A stretch of 64,000 nt of DNA from Cycas panzhihuaensis (Eukaryota > Cycadophyta). Shown here piece by piece: positions 24,532 through 37,006 of this stretch. Position numbers and translations under genes: made by a program. The notes under the pieces were generated by a model. The model saw only the letters and a program-made list of their open reading frames with translations, ran no database searches and had not been told where the DNA came from. Each line of letters begins with the position of its first letter. Positions within the stretch are counted from its first letter, which is position 1. The DNA lies in NCBI GenBank assembly GCA_023213395.1, contig CM041465.1, positions 88,233,741 through 88,297,740 of the forward strand. Reading direction: 5' to 3'.

Positions 24532-25800
24532 GTCACGATTCATCCCAACGTGGCCTTGTTTAAGCAAGAGGAGAGATTTCATTCCACTCTCAAAAGGATG
24601 AGCCACATCAAAATAGTTGATGAACTCATCCACAAGTTGTTGGAATAAGAAGATGGAATGGGCGAATAGGCGATAGAAGCATTTGAGGGCATCGCCTTGA
24701 AGAGATCATAGAAATAGTTTCATTAATATGTGATCGTAGGCCTAGTAGTCTATGCATTCCATAGAGAAACTATAGACATGCTTTGTTAGATCCTGCGATG
24801 AAGTTCTATCAAACTTGGGAACTTCAGGGGGATGAGGCAGTAAGTTGGTTCTTAGCACCTCGATAAATAAGGGTGTCGATCCATAATCTATAAAGGGATG
24901 CACCCTTGCCTGGATCATAGGATCGAAAAAGGATATGGGAGGCAATGAACAAGGAACGAATGGGGGTGAAAGGCCCATCCCTCCTTAAGGAAATACCCCT
25001 TGTTGAAAAAGGACTTGAGGATAAGCACATTGAAAGGAAATTGGGTTTCCTTGCAAAGGCACGGCATAAGGAGGTACGCAAGATGGTGGAAATGAGGGCT
25101 TAGGGACTGGGTTCTATCCATATGGGCTACCCGTGGGTGGTGCGACCCCATATGGATGTAAAGGGTTCACCCCATAAACTGAAACATGGTTCCCTTTACC
25201 ATGCCCCCAAGGCTGAGATGTATAGACTGGGGGTACGTAAAGAGAAGGACCACTAGGTTGGATTTAGGCGCATATGGAGACGGATCTTACATGACTAGAA
25301 GTAGAGGCATTAGTGGTACCTCTATGCCGACTAGGGAATACGTGTTCTACGTTAGGAGGTGGCATGTTGGTTTGACTAGGGAAAGGTATACTAACCCCAA
25401 GATGGGAGAAAGACATACCGTGAGAGGCACCTCCCCCAACCACCCGAAGAGTTGGGACCGTGATGAGAAGTAGGAGGCGCAATAGACGTCCCTAGGGTAG
25501 ATGTAAAGATCGAACGGGACGGATGCGTAGGCACAAATGAGTTATTTGTTGTAGGAGGTATAGATGTGGATAAAGATGGTGGGTCAGGGACAGATGAGGA
25601 AGGTTCCCCACCACGCAAGGTGTCCTCAAACCACCTAGGATGTGATTGAAGACAAGCAGCATGAAAGCACTCGTTAAGGGCTTCAACCACGTTGATAGGA
25701 GGGGTATCCACCTAATCGTAGGAGGTAGATGGGACCTCAAATGAAGTGGACCTCTCAGGGTTCTCCTCGTAAGAATCATCACCTGGGTGATGAATCTCAA
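24530..25800 (-). pseudogene. Gypsy-G gag: Retrotrans_gag core with Pro/Gln-rich N-terminal extension
   Basis: The minus strand reads PPEVPKFDRTSSQDLTKHVY, then ILMKLFL*SLQGDALKCFYR and FQQLVDEFINYF (about 24840-24560), the capsid core of plant Ty3/gypsy gag (KF.G..DP..H, L..LF..SL.G.AL.WFY, F..L...F...F). The Trp before FY is Cys. Upstream the frame is rich in Pro, Gly, Tyr and Gln (VPPYAVPLQGNPI, FQQGVFP*GG) and continues to a Ser/Pro/Thr-rich part (25711-25391). Stops are at former Gln codons. No pol follows to the left; the frame ends at the TA microsatellite. Confidence 0.75.
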
Positions 25801-28352
25801 GAGAAGATGGGCCCTCTACTCCATGAGTAGAGGGATGGACATCAAGTGGGTGTTGTTGATCACCCAGATAGTAGATAGGATCATCAGCCTCATGGGTGGA
25901 CCCTGGAAAGGATGTGGGAAACTCATGAGCTCAGGAAGCAAAGGCATGATATGCCCAATCCGAAGGGTATCCTTCCATTGTCAAATCAGAATCCAATGAT
26001 GGAAGGAGGCGGTATGTAGGATCTTCTAACAACGGAGGTAAACCTCATAGGCGACATGAGAAGCATCGTATACAAAACTTGCCAATGCATTAGAAGAAAA
26101 AAAAAGAATGCAAAGTATGCATTGGGGGCTGCCCAATGAAAGATATAAAGGGAGAAACTGACTAAAAGGTAGTAGTACCAACAAGAAGGGATAGAAACTA
26201 GCTCCCTTACTGGCAAGTCCCTAATATAGTCACTAGTGGAACTGCGTCTACGGGATGGTCACTATGCTTGATAGGGACTGAGATGGTCAACAACTGAAGC
26301 TGGGGGTATGAATGGAAACCTATAGGCGAGAGGGAACACCACATAGAGCATCTATGCGTCAGAGCGCGAGTTTGGGACCCGTGAATGGTGCCCAACTACC
26401 TCGGTGTAGTTGTCAAATTCAAGAGAGAAGACACACGCAGGGGTATCCTGGATGGTCTTAAAGAGGGAGGTCCTCCCACCCTCGGATGGTCGGAAGGGAG
26501 GACGAGGAACCCTCGATGGAGAGGTTCCTATGGCGAAGGAACACAAGACAAAAGTGTATAGGTAAAGGGCCTAGGACAAACGTAGGTAGGCTTCCCTAGG
26601 CTAATTGGTCTAAGCAAATCTAATCAAGGGAAGGAGTAAAGAAAAGGGGCTAAGAGCTACTCTCTCTTTCATTCAACAACCAAAGGGCAAGAGAAAAAAA
26701 GAACAAGCATCTTGTATGCATTCAAGCAAGCAAACTAAATGAAGTACAACTATGGGTACTTTTAGGCTAGATAGGAGAAAGGGAGAGGAATGTAGTCCCT
26801 ACTATGCCATTTTCCTATGAAAAATAAGCACACAACACACTTATGCAAAATAAATACAAGTAGCTAATTTATTACCCTTTTTGCTTTTACATGATCTATT
26901 AAATAAATACAATAGATTTTAGATAAGAGCAAAAAGGGGAAGGGGTGGATGGAGAGAGACGATGCGTACCTGGGAAGTATAGATGTTGATGAAGAGCCTC
27001 ACTTGTGCACAACATACGCCTTCTTACCAATAGTCAGTGCATGACCAAAGTTGGTGTGAAAAACAGGGGCTTCCTTACCTTTCCCATATAAAAGACAAAG
27101 TGAAACAGAAAAGCAAGGAAAGCAAGTAAACGTACCAAGAAGCAAGTAAAGTGGAAGACAAGAAAAAGGGTGAAGGCTTACCAGGAGTTGAGTGTTCTTC
27201 CTCTTCACAGATGTTGCTTCAAACCTACATCCACAAGAGTCTTTCCCTTCTAAGAAGGGGGCTGCAAGAAACTATATATGCAAATATATGATATGAATGC
27301 TAAAACTTATATTTGAAGTTAGTGTAACTACTGCTGAAAATAATTCTACTTTCCTCAAAGTAAAACCATGCATACCAAGTAAGAAATGAAAGGGTAGCTT
27401 CAGGATGTCGAAACCCTCCGCTAAAGGCTCTCCACGTAGCCTCAACACACAGCAAGGTCAAGGTTATGCAACAGTCTATGAGTAGAAAATAATCATGAGG
27501 ATAAATTATACCAGATGTAGGAGAGATGCTTAGGTAACGAAGCTGCTATGGACAGTGAATCGCCGTGCAAGCCTCACCAAAGGTCCAAAAGGATGCCGGA
27601 CAAGATTAGGGGTATAGAGAAGGCCCAAAAGAAGGGCATGTAGGCCTGGAATCAACATAGCAAGGGTCACATCTTTGGTATCCAGAGCGAGGATTCCACC
27701 CACTCCTAGTTAACTCAAGGAAAGCATGGGCATAAGAGAGGAAGGATGGGAAGGGGTTTTCCCTTAGGGAGTAGGTCTAACTGGGAAGGATCCCATCTTA
27801 CTCCCTTTGTCCAATGCTTATGAGCCCTCTAGTGCAGCTTTCTTGAAGAAAACCAGTGGAGAAATAGGATGGAAATCAAAGGATACAAAGCCAAACACTA
27901 GGAAAAATAATCCTTCCTATAGCCAACGAATAAAAGAGAAGGAAAAATACAGTTTCAAGTAGGCTCTAATGGAACAAATGCATACTAAATCATGAAAATA
28001 AGGTAAAGGGTACCTGCTAGGCTGAGATGAGGGCAAATTTGCCCCTGCAACCAGCGGGAGGGAGCAGGTCTTGCAAGGTTTGCAGGGTGTTTCCTAAAGT
28101 GGGGTTGTAGAAGACACTTGCTGGGCGAAGTTGAGGAAGAAACGAGGAGATCTTGCATACAAATGCTTGGAGGAGAGTCTCCAACCACGAAACAGAGCTG
28201 CTATAGGCGGATCCTGAGCTAGAACAGGAGAAAACGTAGAGTTGTAGGTGCACATGTGAAGGGGAAGAGGAAGAGAGTAGAAGTACAGTAGTAAAGCGTG
28301 ATGTTTGAGAGCCAAGAGATGTGAAATGATGAACTTTTTAGGATTTATACTC
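25801..28352 (-). other. Region upstream of Gypsy-G gag, unassigned
   Basis: This is less AT-rich than its surroundings and holds several short minus-strand frames (26546-26352, 28354-28094) without a recognisable family. One possible 5' splice junction lies at about 28014 on the minus strand (CCTAGCAG/GTACC). It may be the leader or an additional N-terminal ORF of Gypsy-G. Cellular origin cannot be excluded. Confidence 0.4.
28341..28352 (-). promoter_or_regulatory. Candidate TATA box
   Basis: GAGTATAAATCC on the minus strand is followed within 30-50 bp by a CT-rich, ATG-poor stretch, as in plant core promoters or LTR U3/R borders. It points towards the unassigned frames and Gypsy-G gag. There is no independent evidence of transcription. 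Confidence 0.35.
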
Positions 28353-28839
28353 ATCTCAACCCCAATCGAGTGATTAGGGTGCGAATAGGGCTGAGTTGGT
28401 CACTTGTCTACGTGGCAATTCCGTGAAAAAAGTGAGAATTACCACAGTGGATTAAAAAAAAAAAGTGCAACAATCACACCACAGTAAACTTCACGGTACT
28501 GCTTAGTTTATAGCAGTGCGAGACTAGAAAGCCAAAATGATAATGGCCAAGGTTCTAAGAGCCCTAAAAGAGGTGTGATAGGCCTAAGAGGGGCTAGATC
28601 TCCTGTCCAAGTGGTTAGGGACAGTTCGGATGACATATGAACTAGGCTAAATGAGGCACCAAGAGCTAGAAATCCTAGAAATATCATGATGAGGACATAG
28701 GACCAGGGTATGAGTAGATCATACTAACTTAATGGGGCTTGAGGTGACGTGGAGGTAGCGCGGAGGGTCGTAGAGTACCGTGGGGATGCCTACCTTGCAA
28801 AAAGGTAGGTCCTACAGGTCTTCATAGGCTAAGAGTATG

Positions 28840-29060
28840 AACATTGGGATCAAAATCCATTTTTGAATTCTATTTTAACTTTTTCTTAAGGTCCTCCAAC
28901 ATTGATTGGCTAAATTACTAAATACTTGCTCTTTAATTTAATGAGTTTACTCTTAGTGGAACTTTCATGTTGATCACTTGGACTTATGTTTCTAAGAGAA
29001 TCAAACCTAAACTTATCACCTACCCTTACCTTTTATTTCTACCCCTCTATTCTGAAGAAC
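28840..29060 (-). repeat. Repeat R, first part
   Basis: This matches 45290-45520 (for example AACATTGATTGGCTAAATTA / AACATTAATGGGATATATTA, CACTTGGACTTA, ATCACCTACCCTTACCTTT). The second part of the same repeat is at 31845-32288. Orientation is assigned by its link to the minus-strand Gypsy-E 3' end. Confidence 0.75.
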
Positions 29061-29164
29061 GTATGAGGACAGAACAAAGCAGGTAAAATTTTTCTCAATC
29101 CATATTGACAAAGTTTAAACAAATTTACAATGTGTTAGTGGTATTGATGAATATTGGGGGTATT

Positions 29165-29356
29165 ATGCCCCAAAACATATAGTTTGGGAGGCGATCAGGA
29201 GCTCGCCTCAATTGTCATAATTTAAAAATAAAATAGCAATAAACAAAATATTAAACTAAACTTACCATTACATAATGATAGCTTGTGGCAGTTAGAGTAG
29301 GATCACATACTCTAATGTACACTCTTAATAATTAGTAATGAACATTAGACCCAACA
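29165..29356 (-). repeat. Element D 3' LTR (right edge clear, left edge uncertain)
   Basis: The minus strand starts TGTTGGGTCTAATGTTCATT at 29356, preceded by the purine run GGGGAGAA. It contains the block CCTCCCAAACTATATGTTTTGG, shared in pattern with the A and B LTRs. It is strongly diverged and may extend to about 29060. Confidence 0.55.
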
Positions 29357-29364
29357 TTCTCCCC

Positions 29365-30042
29365 AATTATGTTCATTACATGAAACTCTATGCTTTTCTT
29401 TAAATTTGTGGAACTTGTCCTTTAGACAAACTTTAAGAAAGAGATCTATTGCTTGTTCTTTTACTTTGTCATCATCTTATATTAATGTCTTTGCAATGTA
29501 GTTCCCCTTGATAATATAAGGTTCATGTGGTTTCCAAGCTTATCTTAGTAGGACGAAGTTGACTTGATTTAAATGAGTAGGTCTAGCTTCACTAGGATCT
29601 TTATTTTCTTTATATTTTATTTTGGAGTGATTATCAACTTTATTGGAGTCATCAATAGTATATACAATATTATCAAATACATCATTGTTATTCTACTCTA
29701 TCATTTATCCTACATATAAAACATCATCAACATATTTAATTTCTTCTAGTTTTGTAATGGCTCCCCCATAAACCAATTCTAAAATATCCCATGCATTCTT
29801 TGATGTAGTTATCTCACTAATTCTAGAGAATGTATGGTCATCTAATGCATAAAATATTAACGCTAAGTCTTTGTTGTCTCTTTTACATTTTCTTTAAAGT
29901 TTTATTTGTCTTCATTGTAGCCATCATTTATAAGTTTCTAAAGATTATTAACAATAAAATATAATTTCATTAAATTTCTCCAAAGTTAAAATTTGGTTCC
30001 ATCAAATATAGGTATATGTATATCACCAAGATTTATTGTCAT
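29365..30042 (-). pseudogene. Element D gag-like ORF, heavily broken
   Basis: The start reads MTINLGDIHIPIFDGTKF, followed by stops and frameshifts, and the end reads IGENVGSNVHY at the polypurine tract. The start and end blocks parallel A (MVINLNKVQFFIFDG ... GENVGVNDHH) and B. It is recognisable only by comparison with those copies. Confidence 0.6.
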
Positions 30043-30059
30043 TATAAACACTTTAATAC

Positions 30060-31300
30060 ATAATCCAAAGAGAAATATATGGTCTTATTAATCAAGTTAG
30101 AATCCTTAACATCAAATGAAAATAAATTAATAAGAATGCACCTTTTTTAATGAAAAATATATATATGACTCAAGAAATCATTTAAAAAATAATTTAAATA
30201 AGGTATAAAATAGTATACAATTAAAGGAAATACGATACCCTTTGAATGATCTTATACGCATGCAATAGGATGCACTCTAAATGCACTTTTAGATGCAATA
30301 AAAGAACCTTAGGTGATGTTTTAAAAATAAACTTTAATAAAGAGATAAAATGAGCCTATTATGAGTTTCAATATATATATATTAATAAACTAAAGATAAA
30401 TAAGCAATAAATACACTTTTATATGGGCCCCTTTCAAACTACAAAAAGATGTAAAGTATGCTTTAAATATAGCCTTTAAATATGCACTTTTATTTTAGCC
30501 TTGAATGCACTTTTAAAAATATGCTTTAAAAGAAGTAAGTTGACCTTTAAATGAATAAAATAGGCTTGATATGAGCTTTGACATAAAGTGAATGGACTAT
30601 AAACTAAAATAATAGCCTTAAAACAAAGTTACTAAGGGTTAGCAAGCATTGGTTTGTGAGATTGGCTATCAAAAGTCTTCCTTTCTTTCAAGAGGCCAAA
30701 ATTTGTAAAAATCAAATGTGAGCCTCTACAAATCAAGTAAAATTAGTCAAAAATAAATTAGTAACTCAATATCATATAAATATACTTGAATGAAATAATA
30801 AAATAGCTCAACATAGTTGAAAAATGCTTAAACTTTAACTAAATAGAATGACTAATTTTAGTAAAGTTAAACTCCTATAAGATATCTTTAAAACTCAATA
30901 AAAGTAGGTCGAGTATGTAGACAATTAAATTCTCTTTCCAACAGATCCAACTGTTTGAAAAATAGGCTACTTGATCAAAAGTTATAGTCAAAATTGTACA
31001 AAGATCTTTTTAAGGCAAAAAAATGAGTAAGGGGAGGGGGGGAGGGGAGGGGTGTTAAGCCCCTTTGAACTGAGGCCCCAGGTCACCTAAAGGGAAAATA
31101 AGATCACCTGCTAACCTACAATGATGGCTAGTGGATTTGAAATATTATTAAAAGGAATTAAATCTTTTAAAAACTAAAATAATCAAAAAGAACCTATAAC
31201 TTTTTCAAATTAGATGCCTTTTTTGACTAAAAACAAGGTTACGTGAAGCCTCAATCGAACCACCTGTTGGGGGCTTAAGAGGGCTAACTCTAAAGATTAT
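30060..31300 (-). other. Element D leader
   Basis: AT-rich, with recurring words (ATGCACTTTTAAA, ATGCTTTAAA, AGCCTTTAAA, about 30280-30620). A G-rich run (GGGGAGGGGGGGAGGGGAGGGG, split around 31031-31052) is followed by AAGCCCCTTTGAACTGAGGC, similar in pattern to the region at 40690-40750 of A. No coding content. Confidence 0.5.
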
Positions 31301-31670
31301 AAAATTAAATTAAATCAATATTTAAACTGTGAAAAAGAAATATATGTATAAAAAATAAATAATAGATGCACGACGAGAATGAAGAAATGGTGAACACAAT
31401 CTAGCTTCAGAGAGTTAGATCTCTCAATCGAGGTAACTAAAATCTGATCTGATTTCTCTATCATAAAGATAACTCTGTTGGGATCATAACAAGAGATCAT
31501 ATGGCAGGGTTTTATTATACCAGCAATGAACTACAACAGTTTAAACATAGGAGTTTTTCCCATAACTTCAAGGAAAAGATAAACTGAGATTTAGAACATA
31601 TGCAGAGCAGTAGATTTATCAAATTTTTAATGTTGAGTAAGGTCAGAGTTGCTTGTCGCCTAAATAATAC

Positions 31671-31840
31671 ATGGAGTCACCCAAAATTATATCACCAAAA
31701 GCAACAGGATATGCCCAAAATGGTCATAATGAGGAAGCCATAAGTAAGGAACAATTGGTGGCTCTTATGGTCAAAGCAGGTTCCTTATACCCTACAATTG
31801 TAGAGGATATTAGAGATTTTGCAAGAAAGGACCCTACTCA
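31671..31840 (+). pseudogene. Possible UBA2-type RNA-binding protein fragment, antisense to element D
   Basis: The + strand frame reads ISKEQLVALMVKAG, then PTIVEDIRDFARKDPTH. Plant UBA2/UBP1-associated proteins and related RRM proteins carry a segment (S/T)K(D/E)QLV.LL..A...P.I...IR..A..DP.HRK just before the first RRM. The match is short and breaks off at DPTH, where repeat R begins, so the RRM itself is absent. The leading ATG at 31671 need not be native. Confidence 0.45.
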
Positions 31841-31844
31841 TCAG

Positions 31845-32288
31845 ATCCGATCTTCATATATACTACCCATAAGAAATTATCTATTTGGCTTCTGTATTAT
31901 ACAAGCCACAATAATGTAATGATTATAACATTCAAGGCATTAGGTAAAAGTGTCTAACACCTTATAATCAAATCACATCATAAGAAACTAACTATTTTAA
32001 GAAACACAAAATGGTCCACTCTCACACCTAATGGAGTACCATATGAACTTCCCACCTCACATATGGTGAACAAGACAAAATGGTGCACCCTCACACTTAG
32101 TAGAGCATAGAGTAGGCTTCCTCCTTAATAAGGGTGAACAAAAATATGAATATGAAAAGAAAATATTTACTTTTTAAGTATGGCTAGAAGGATAAAAAAG
32201 GTTTATATACATATGAAGTTATTAGATAATCTATCTAAAGGGAAATAATTCTCAAGTCATAAGTCACCTTAGGGTTGGGCCTTTATAG
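31845..32288 (-). repeat. Repeat R, second part; probable LTR of Gypsy-E family
   Basis: This matches 45530-45965 in the same order and orientation. It includes two adjacent ~64-bp units built on AAAATGG(T)GCACCCTCACAC ... GGTGAACAA (32009-32075 and 32076-32137), also duplicated in the other copy. On the minus strand it begins just after the end of Gypsy-E pol and the purine run AAAGGGTAGGGG, the position of a 3' LTR. Confidence 0.6.
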
Positions 32289-32329
32289 TCCCCTACCCTT
32301 TAATGAACCATTAACCTAATGCAGTTCAA

Positions 32330-33420
32330 CCTATTGCGAATAGCTATGGATACTATTATAACATATCATCTTCTAACTCCAATGTAACTTCATCTAGAGT
32401 CAAATGTTGCCATTGTACCTTTACTTAAATGACTCTATTTAGTAATACCTTCTCTCTATTATCTAAGATTCCGATAGGTTCTTCTTTAAAATTAAGACTT
32501 GATCTTGCTATCATGTTAGTATAATTAAATATATGTTTTGAATCTAGCACATATTTCTTCAATAATAAGACATGGAAAATATTATGTAGTTTTAAGTTGG
32601 TGGCAAGGCTAACTTGTATGTAACGTGTCAAATCCTTTTAAGGACTTCAAATAGGCCACAATTTCTTGGTGACAATTTCCCATAGTTACATAGGCTAAGA
32701 GAACTATACTTAGGTCTTACTTGTAAGAAGACTTGACCTCCAACTTGTAACTTTTTTACTTGTCCTATGCCATCTTCAGGTTCTTGTCTTAGGTTAGGTA
32801 CCTACCTTTGCATCTGTTGCAGTGTTTCTAGTCCCAAAATATACCTATCTTTCAAATTTCCCAGTTAAGTGGTATCTTGCAACTCCTACTATACAATGCC
32901 TCAAATGGACTTATACCCAAAATGCGGTATGCATTATTATAAGTAAATTTTGATAAATGAACATAAGCTTCTCAATGAGTTGATTAGTCCTTGGTATACA
33001 TTTGAAGTAAGTCTTAGAGTACTTGATTTATTCTTTCTATTTACTCATCTATCTCTAGGTTGTAACTCATGCTAAAATTTAGCTTTGTTCCTAACTCTTA
33101 AAACATTGATTACCAAAACTTGGAGGTAAATTTAGCATCTATGTTAGAAATAATTACCTTATGCATAGCATACAACTTCACTATTTCTTTCATAAAGATG
33201 ACAACAATGTCTAGCATTTTGTTTATAGAGCAAACAGGTATGAAGTATATTGACTTGGTCAATTTATCCACTACCATTAGAATAACATCATGTTGCCTGG
33301 ATCTTTTAGGCAGACCTATGATAAAATCCATAATTAAAGTCCCCCACTTCTATTCTAGAATATCAATAGGCTACAACAATCATATTGGATGCTTATGCTT
33401 GACGTTCACTCTTTGACATG
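32330..33420 (-). pseudogene. Gypsy-E integrase with C-terminal tail
   Basis: The core reads MDFIIGLPKRSRQHDVILMV, then VDKLTKSIYFIPV and ISNIDAKFTSKFW, where relatives have VSDRDPRFTSRFW. The first Asp block is kept; the second (SDRD) is altered to SNID. The tail (32631-32425) reads LKLHNIFHVLLLKKYV, the typical HNVFHVSxLRKY block, then the TLDEVTLELEDDM end. Stops replace several Gln and Trp residues. Confidence 0.88.
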
Positions 33421-34249
33421 TTAAACATTTGGCAACAAATCTCACATCATCTTTCTTCATACTTGGACAATAGAATTATCTTTTCACAACTATATAGGTT
33501 TTATTATATCCTAGGTGTCCTTCATATGGAATGCCATGTGCCTCATGTAAGATCAATTCTCTAATTTTTTATCTGTGTAGTACACAAATCTTTTATGGAT
33601 ATGCCAATGCGTCATCCTCCATCATTTTAAACCCTACAAACTTTCTCAAAAGCATAGCATCTATACTTTCCCATTTTTATTATTGTTGTAAGATATCTTT
33701 TACTTGATTATAAAATACATCTTCTATACATGCCATTGAAATAGAATCGAGTAAATCAATTAGAGCATACTCACTAAAGTAACATGCCTTCTTCAACTCA
33801 AGGCATCTTGCCTTTGATGTATTTTAGCTAAAAGTCAAACTTGCTTAGGTATTCCATCCACCTATGCTATCTAAAATTTAATCATGGTTGTGTGAAAATA
33901 TATGGGAGACTATTATTATATGTGTGTAGTTTGAATCTCCTCCCTATCAAATAGTGCCTCTATGCTTTGAGCATGTACTTAACTACTACAAGATCTAAAT
34001 TATGAACTAGATAATTCTTCTCATACTCTTTCAACTTCCTTGATTAATAATAAATAACTTTTCTTCCCTACATCAAGATTACACCAAGTCCTCCAATGAT
34101 TGCATCAATATAAACCAAAAAATATGAGTTTGGATTTGGTATAATAAGAATGGATGCTATGGTAAGTTGTTTCTTTAACAACTAGAATCTTTCTCTATAT
34201 AATTTTGTCCATTCAAATTTAATATTCTTCTTTTGGAATGAACCAATAA

Positions 34250-34921
34250 GGAGCTACTATTATAGAGAAGTTTTCATATACCTTCTACAATATCCAACAA
34301 AACCTATGAAACTCCTTACTTCCTATATATTTCTAGGTGATGGCCAATCCATGATTACCATTATCTTATATGGATTAATAGAGGTCCTTACTAGTAAAGT
34401 AAAATACTTCCTCCTTATAAAACTCACATTTGCTAAATTTGGAATATAACTTGTACTCTCAAAGTAGCTATAACACAATGCACAAGTATTTCTCATGCTC
34501 CTACTTAGTCTTAGAATAAATTAGTATATCATTAATAAATACAATAATAAATTTATCTAAGTATTTCTAGAACACATTATTCATCATGCATATGAATGTT
34601 ACTAGTGCATTTGTTAAGCCAAATGGCATTATTACAAACTCGTAATATCCATACCTTGTTCTGAAAGCTATCTTAAAAATTTCTTCATCCTTTAATCTGG
34701 TAATATCCAAACCTTAGATCAATCTTAGTAAATAATGTTTTACCTTCCATTTGATTAAATAAGTCCTCAATTCTAGGTGATGGGTACTTATTCTTGATTG
34801 TTGCTTTATTTAGTTTCTTATAATCTATGCATAGCCTTAAGGTTCCATCATTATTTTTGACAAATAAAACTGAAGCTACCCAAGGTGAAATACTTGTTCT
34901 AATAAAGCCTTTATCGAGCAT
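34250..34921 (-). pseudogene. Gypsy-E reverse transcriptase
   Basis: The minus strand reads [19 protein letters not shown], then [13 protein letters not shown] and [20 protein letters not shown] (34921-34685). After a frameshift come the fingers/palm blocks [10 protein letters not shown] and MPFGLTNA, and the active site FINDILIYS (FVDDIL in relatives, so the first Asp is Asn). The RNase H part to the left is not clearly readable. Confidence 0.9.
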
Positions 34922-35439
34922 ATCCTACAACTACATTTTTTTAATTTAGCTAGTTTAAGTATGACTAATTAATAAGGTGCCTTGGAGATTAGTTCTACCC
35001 TTGGCATAAGTTTTATGGCATAATCAACATCTTTCTTTAGGGGTAACTTTAGTAATTCATCCAAAAATATACCCTTAAAATTTTGTATTACTGGAATGTC
35101 TTCTAAGTTAGATCCTTTAAGCATTCCTTCCTTGTTCACATGGGCTACATAGGCTTAGCAACCCTTCCAAAAATATTTCTATACTTGTGTAGAAAAAATC
35201 TACCATACACTAACTAAGATCTTCTTCCCTTGAATAGTTACACGTTCTCCAACATCATTCAGACATTCAATAAGTTTCTCATAATAATCAAATTTGGTGG
35301 GGTCCTCCAACCATTCCATACCAATAATAACATCATAGTCACATAGTGGTATAATTTGAAATGTTGTATATGTGGACCATGTTCCCCACTCTAATGGACA
35401 AGAAGGTACAAATTCTATTACCTATTTTTTGTTGCCATT

Positions 35440-36900
35440 TGCCATGTGAGTATTCTATTTTATCTCATGGCATTGCAGCTTAAGTTTGTATTTTTCTGCA
35501 AACCTAGGACGTATGAAATTATGACTACTTCCTAAGTCAATGAATAAAGTTTGTTCTTATCCAACAATCTTACCTATTGCTTGCACCATGATGAATTGGT
35601 GATTGACTTGTCTTCCCTCAATTGCTACATGCACATGCACATGCATATGCCCTACTTCTTGGGCTTCTTCTACAACTATAATGTGCAAGTCCATATTATG
35701 AGATCTTCCACTCGTTCATACCTTTTGTGGACAATTTGTAGTAAAATGCTCTCACATGTTGTATATGTAACATCTTCCTTCACCTCAGTTTCTTGGGACA
35801 TTGGTAGGCTACTAGTTAGGCTTTGGATTTCTCCATGGAGGATTGAAAGTTTTTTCTATTTTTTCTATCTTAATTAAATCTTTGGATACTAAAATCTCTT
35901 CTTAGTGGACCTTGCCTTGCTTTTTGTTTTTCCCTTCCAGCCAATTGGCTTATCATGTGGCCTTGCCCATTGCTTTTCACAACATCTAGCTTTACAAATT
36001 GCCTCTTCAAGGGTCTTTGGTTTAATTATTTTGATACTATTTTGAATGCCTTCATTAAGCTTACTAATGAACCTATGTACCTTCACTCTCTTCTCTTATA
36101 TATAGGGTACATATTGAAGTAATTCCATGAATGTTCTCTCATATTCATCAATTGCTCTCCTTCCTTGCTTCAACTCATGGAAGCCTTTATTTTCTTATCA
36201 TAACATTGTTATAGGAGGTACTTCTATTTGAAGTACTTCACTAACTTGGTCCATCCCATCTCTCTTTCTGGAAGGCCCTTTACTTTCTTGTGATGCTTCC
36301 ACCACAAAAATGCCTTCCTTGTCAAAATGTAGATAACCACTCTCACCTTTTAATTTGAGTGGAAATCATTCAAACCAAAATATTTTTCAATATTAATAAG
36401 TTAAGCTTCTAGTTCTCCTTTATTTATGATTTCTCTACTAAAGATAAGTAGCATTATCTTCCTCATCTCAAACTAGAGTGTGTTCCTCCTTCCTTTATCT
36501 TCCCTTCATGTTGGTTTTGGCATTACATTCGAAGATTTTATGTTAGAGAAATGATACCCTTCCCTATGATCTCATGTTCTTCTTCTAGTTCTTTTATTGG
36601 AGTGCTCACAAATTGATAGCTCATGTGACCTAGTCCTTCTTCCATTGCTTTTAATATTCTAAATCCTTTCGGACCTCTCTTGCTTAATGGTTCTTTGTAT
36701 GTTAGAGAGCATTACTTCATGGCTTCTTAAGATTATTGTGTTGTCCTCCTTATGACTTCTTAGTTACTCTTTCAATTTATGAATAGTCTATACTACAACC
36801 ATGGAAATATCTACCTATGTGTTTCCTCTTTAACTTTGAAATTCCTCCTTTTCCATCTATATAGGATTTAGGTTTCCCCAGCCTTCATGTGCCATTCTAT
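35440..36900 (-). pseudogene. Gypsy-E gag, zinc knuckle and protease
   Basis: The gag capsid core (about 36410-35960) reads AFLWWKHHKKVKG, then KVHRFISKLNEGIQNSIKII, as in plant gypsy gag. A zinc knuckle at 35772-35731 reads C-x2-Y-x2-stop-x-H-x4-C, with the second Cys changed to Tyr and an Arg/Trp codon changed to TGA. The protease follows, LFIDLGSSHNFIRPRF (about 35550-35503), where DSGSSHNF is usual; the catalytic Asp is kept but Ser is Leu. Confidence 0.85.
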
Positions 36901-37006
36901 AATCATCTCTAAATCTATCTATTCTTTGCTCAACTATTTGGTCTACAATTTTTGTATCTTATTAACTTTCAAATTGAATGTTATTCAACCTTTAAACTCC
37001 ATTGCT

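Larger units (their letters stand above)
29061..31844 (-). mobile_element. Element D: diverged gag-only copia-type element inserted in repeat R
   Basis: The minus strand shows a leader related to those of A and B (about 31260-30060), a gag frame (30042-29365) and a polypurine tract with LTR start (GGGGAGAATGTTGGGTCTAAT, around 29365-29345). A + strand gene fragment lies at 31671-31840, in the same relative place as in A and B. There is no 5' LTR; the fragment abuts repeat R. The uninterrupted copy of R at 45 kb lacks this 2.8 kb. Confidence 0.6.

Noticed and set aside
25186-25473. 95-codon + strand ORF
   Set aside because: It is the complement of the minus-strand Ser/Pro-rich frame upstream of Gypsy-G gag and has no recognisable motif.
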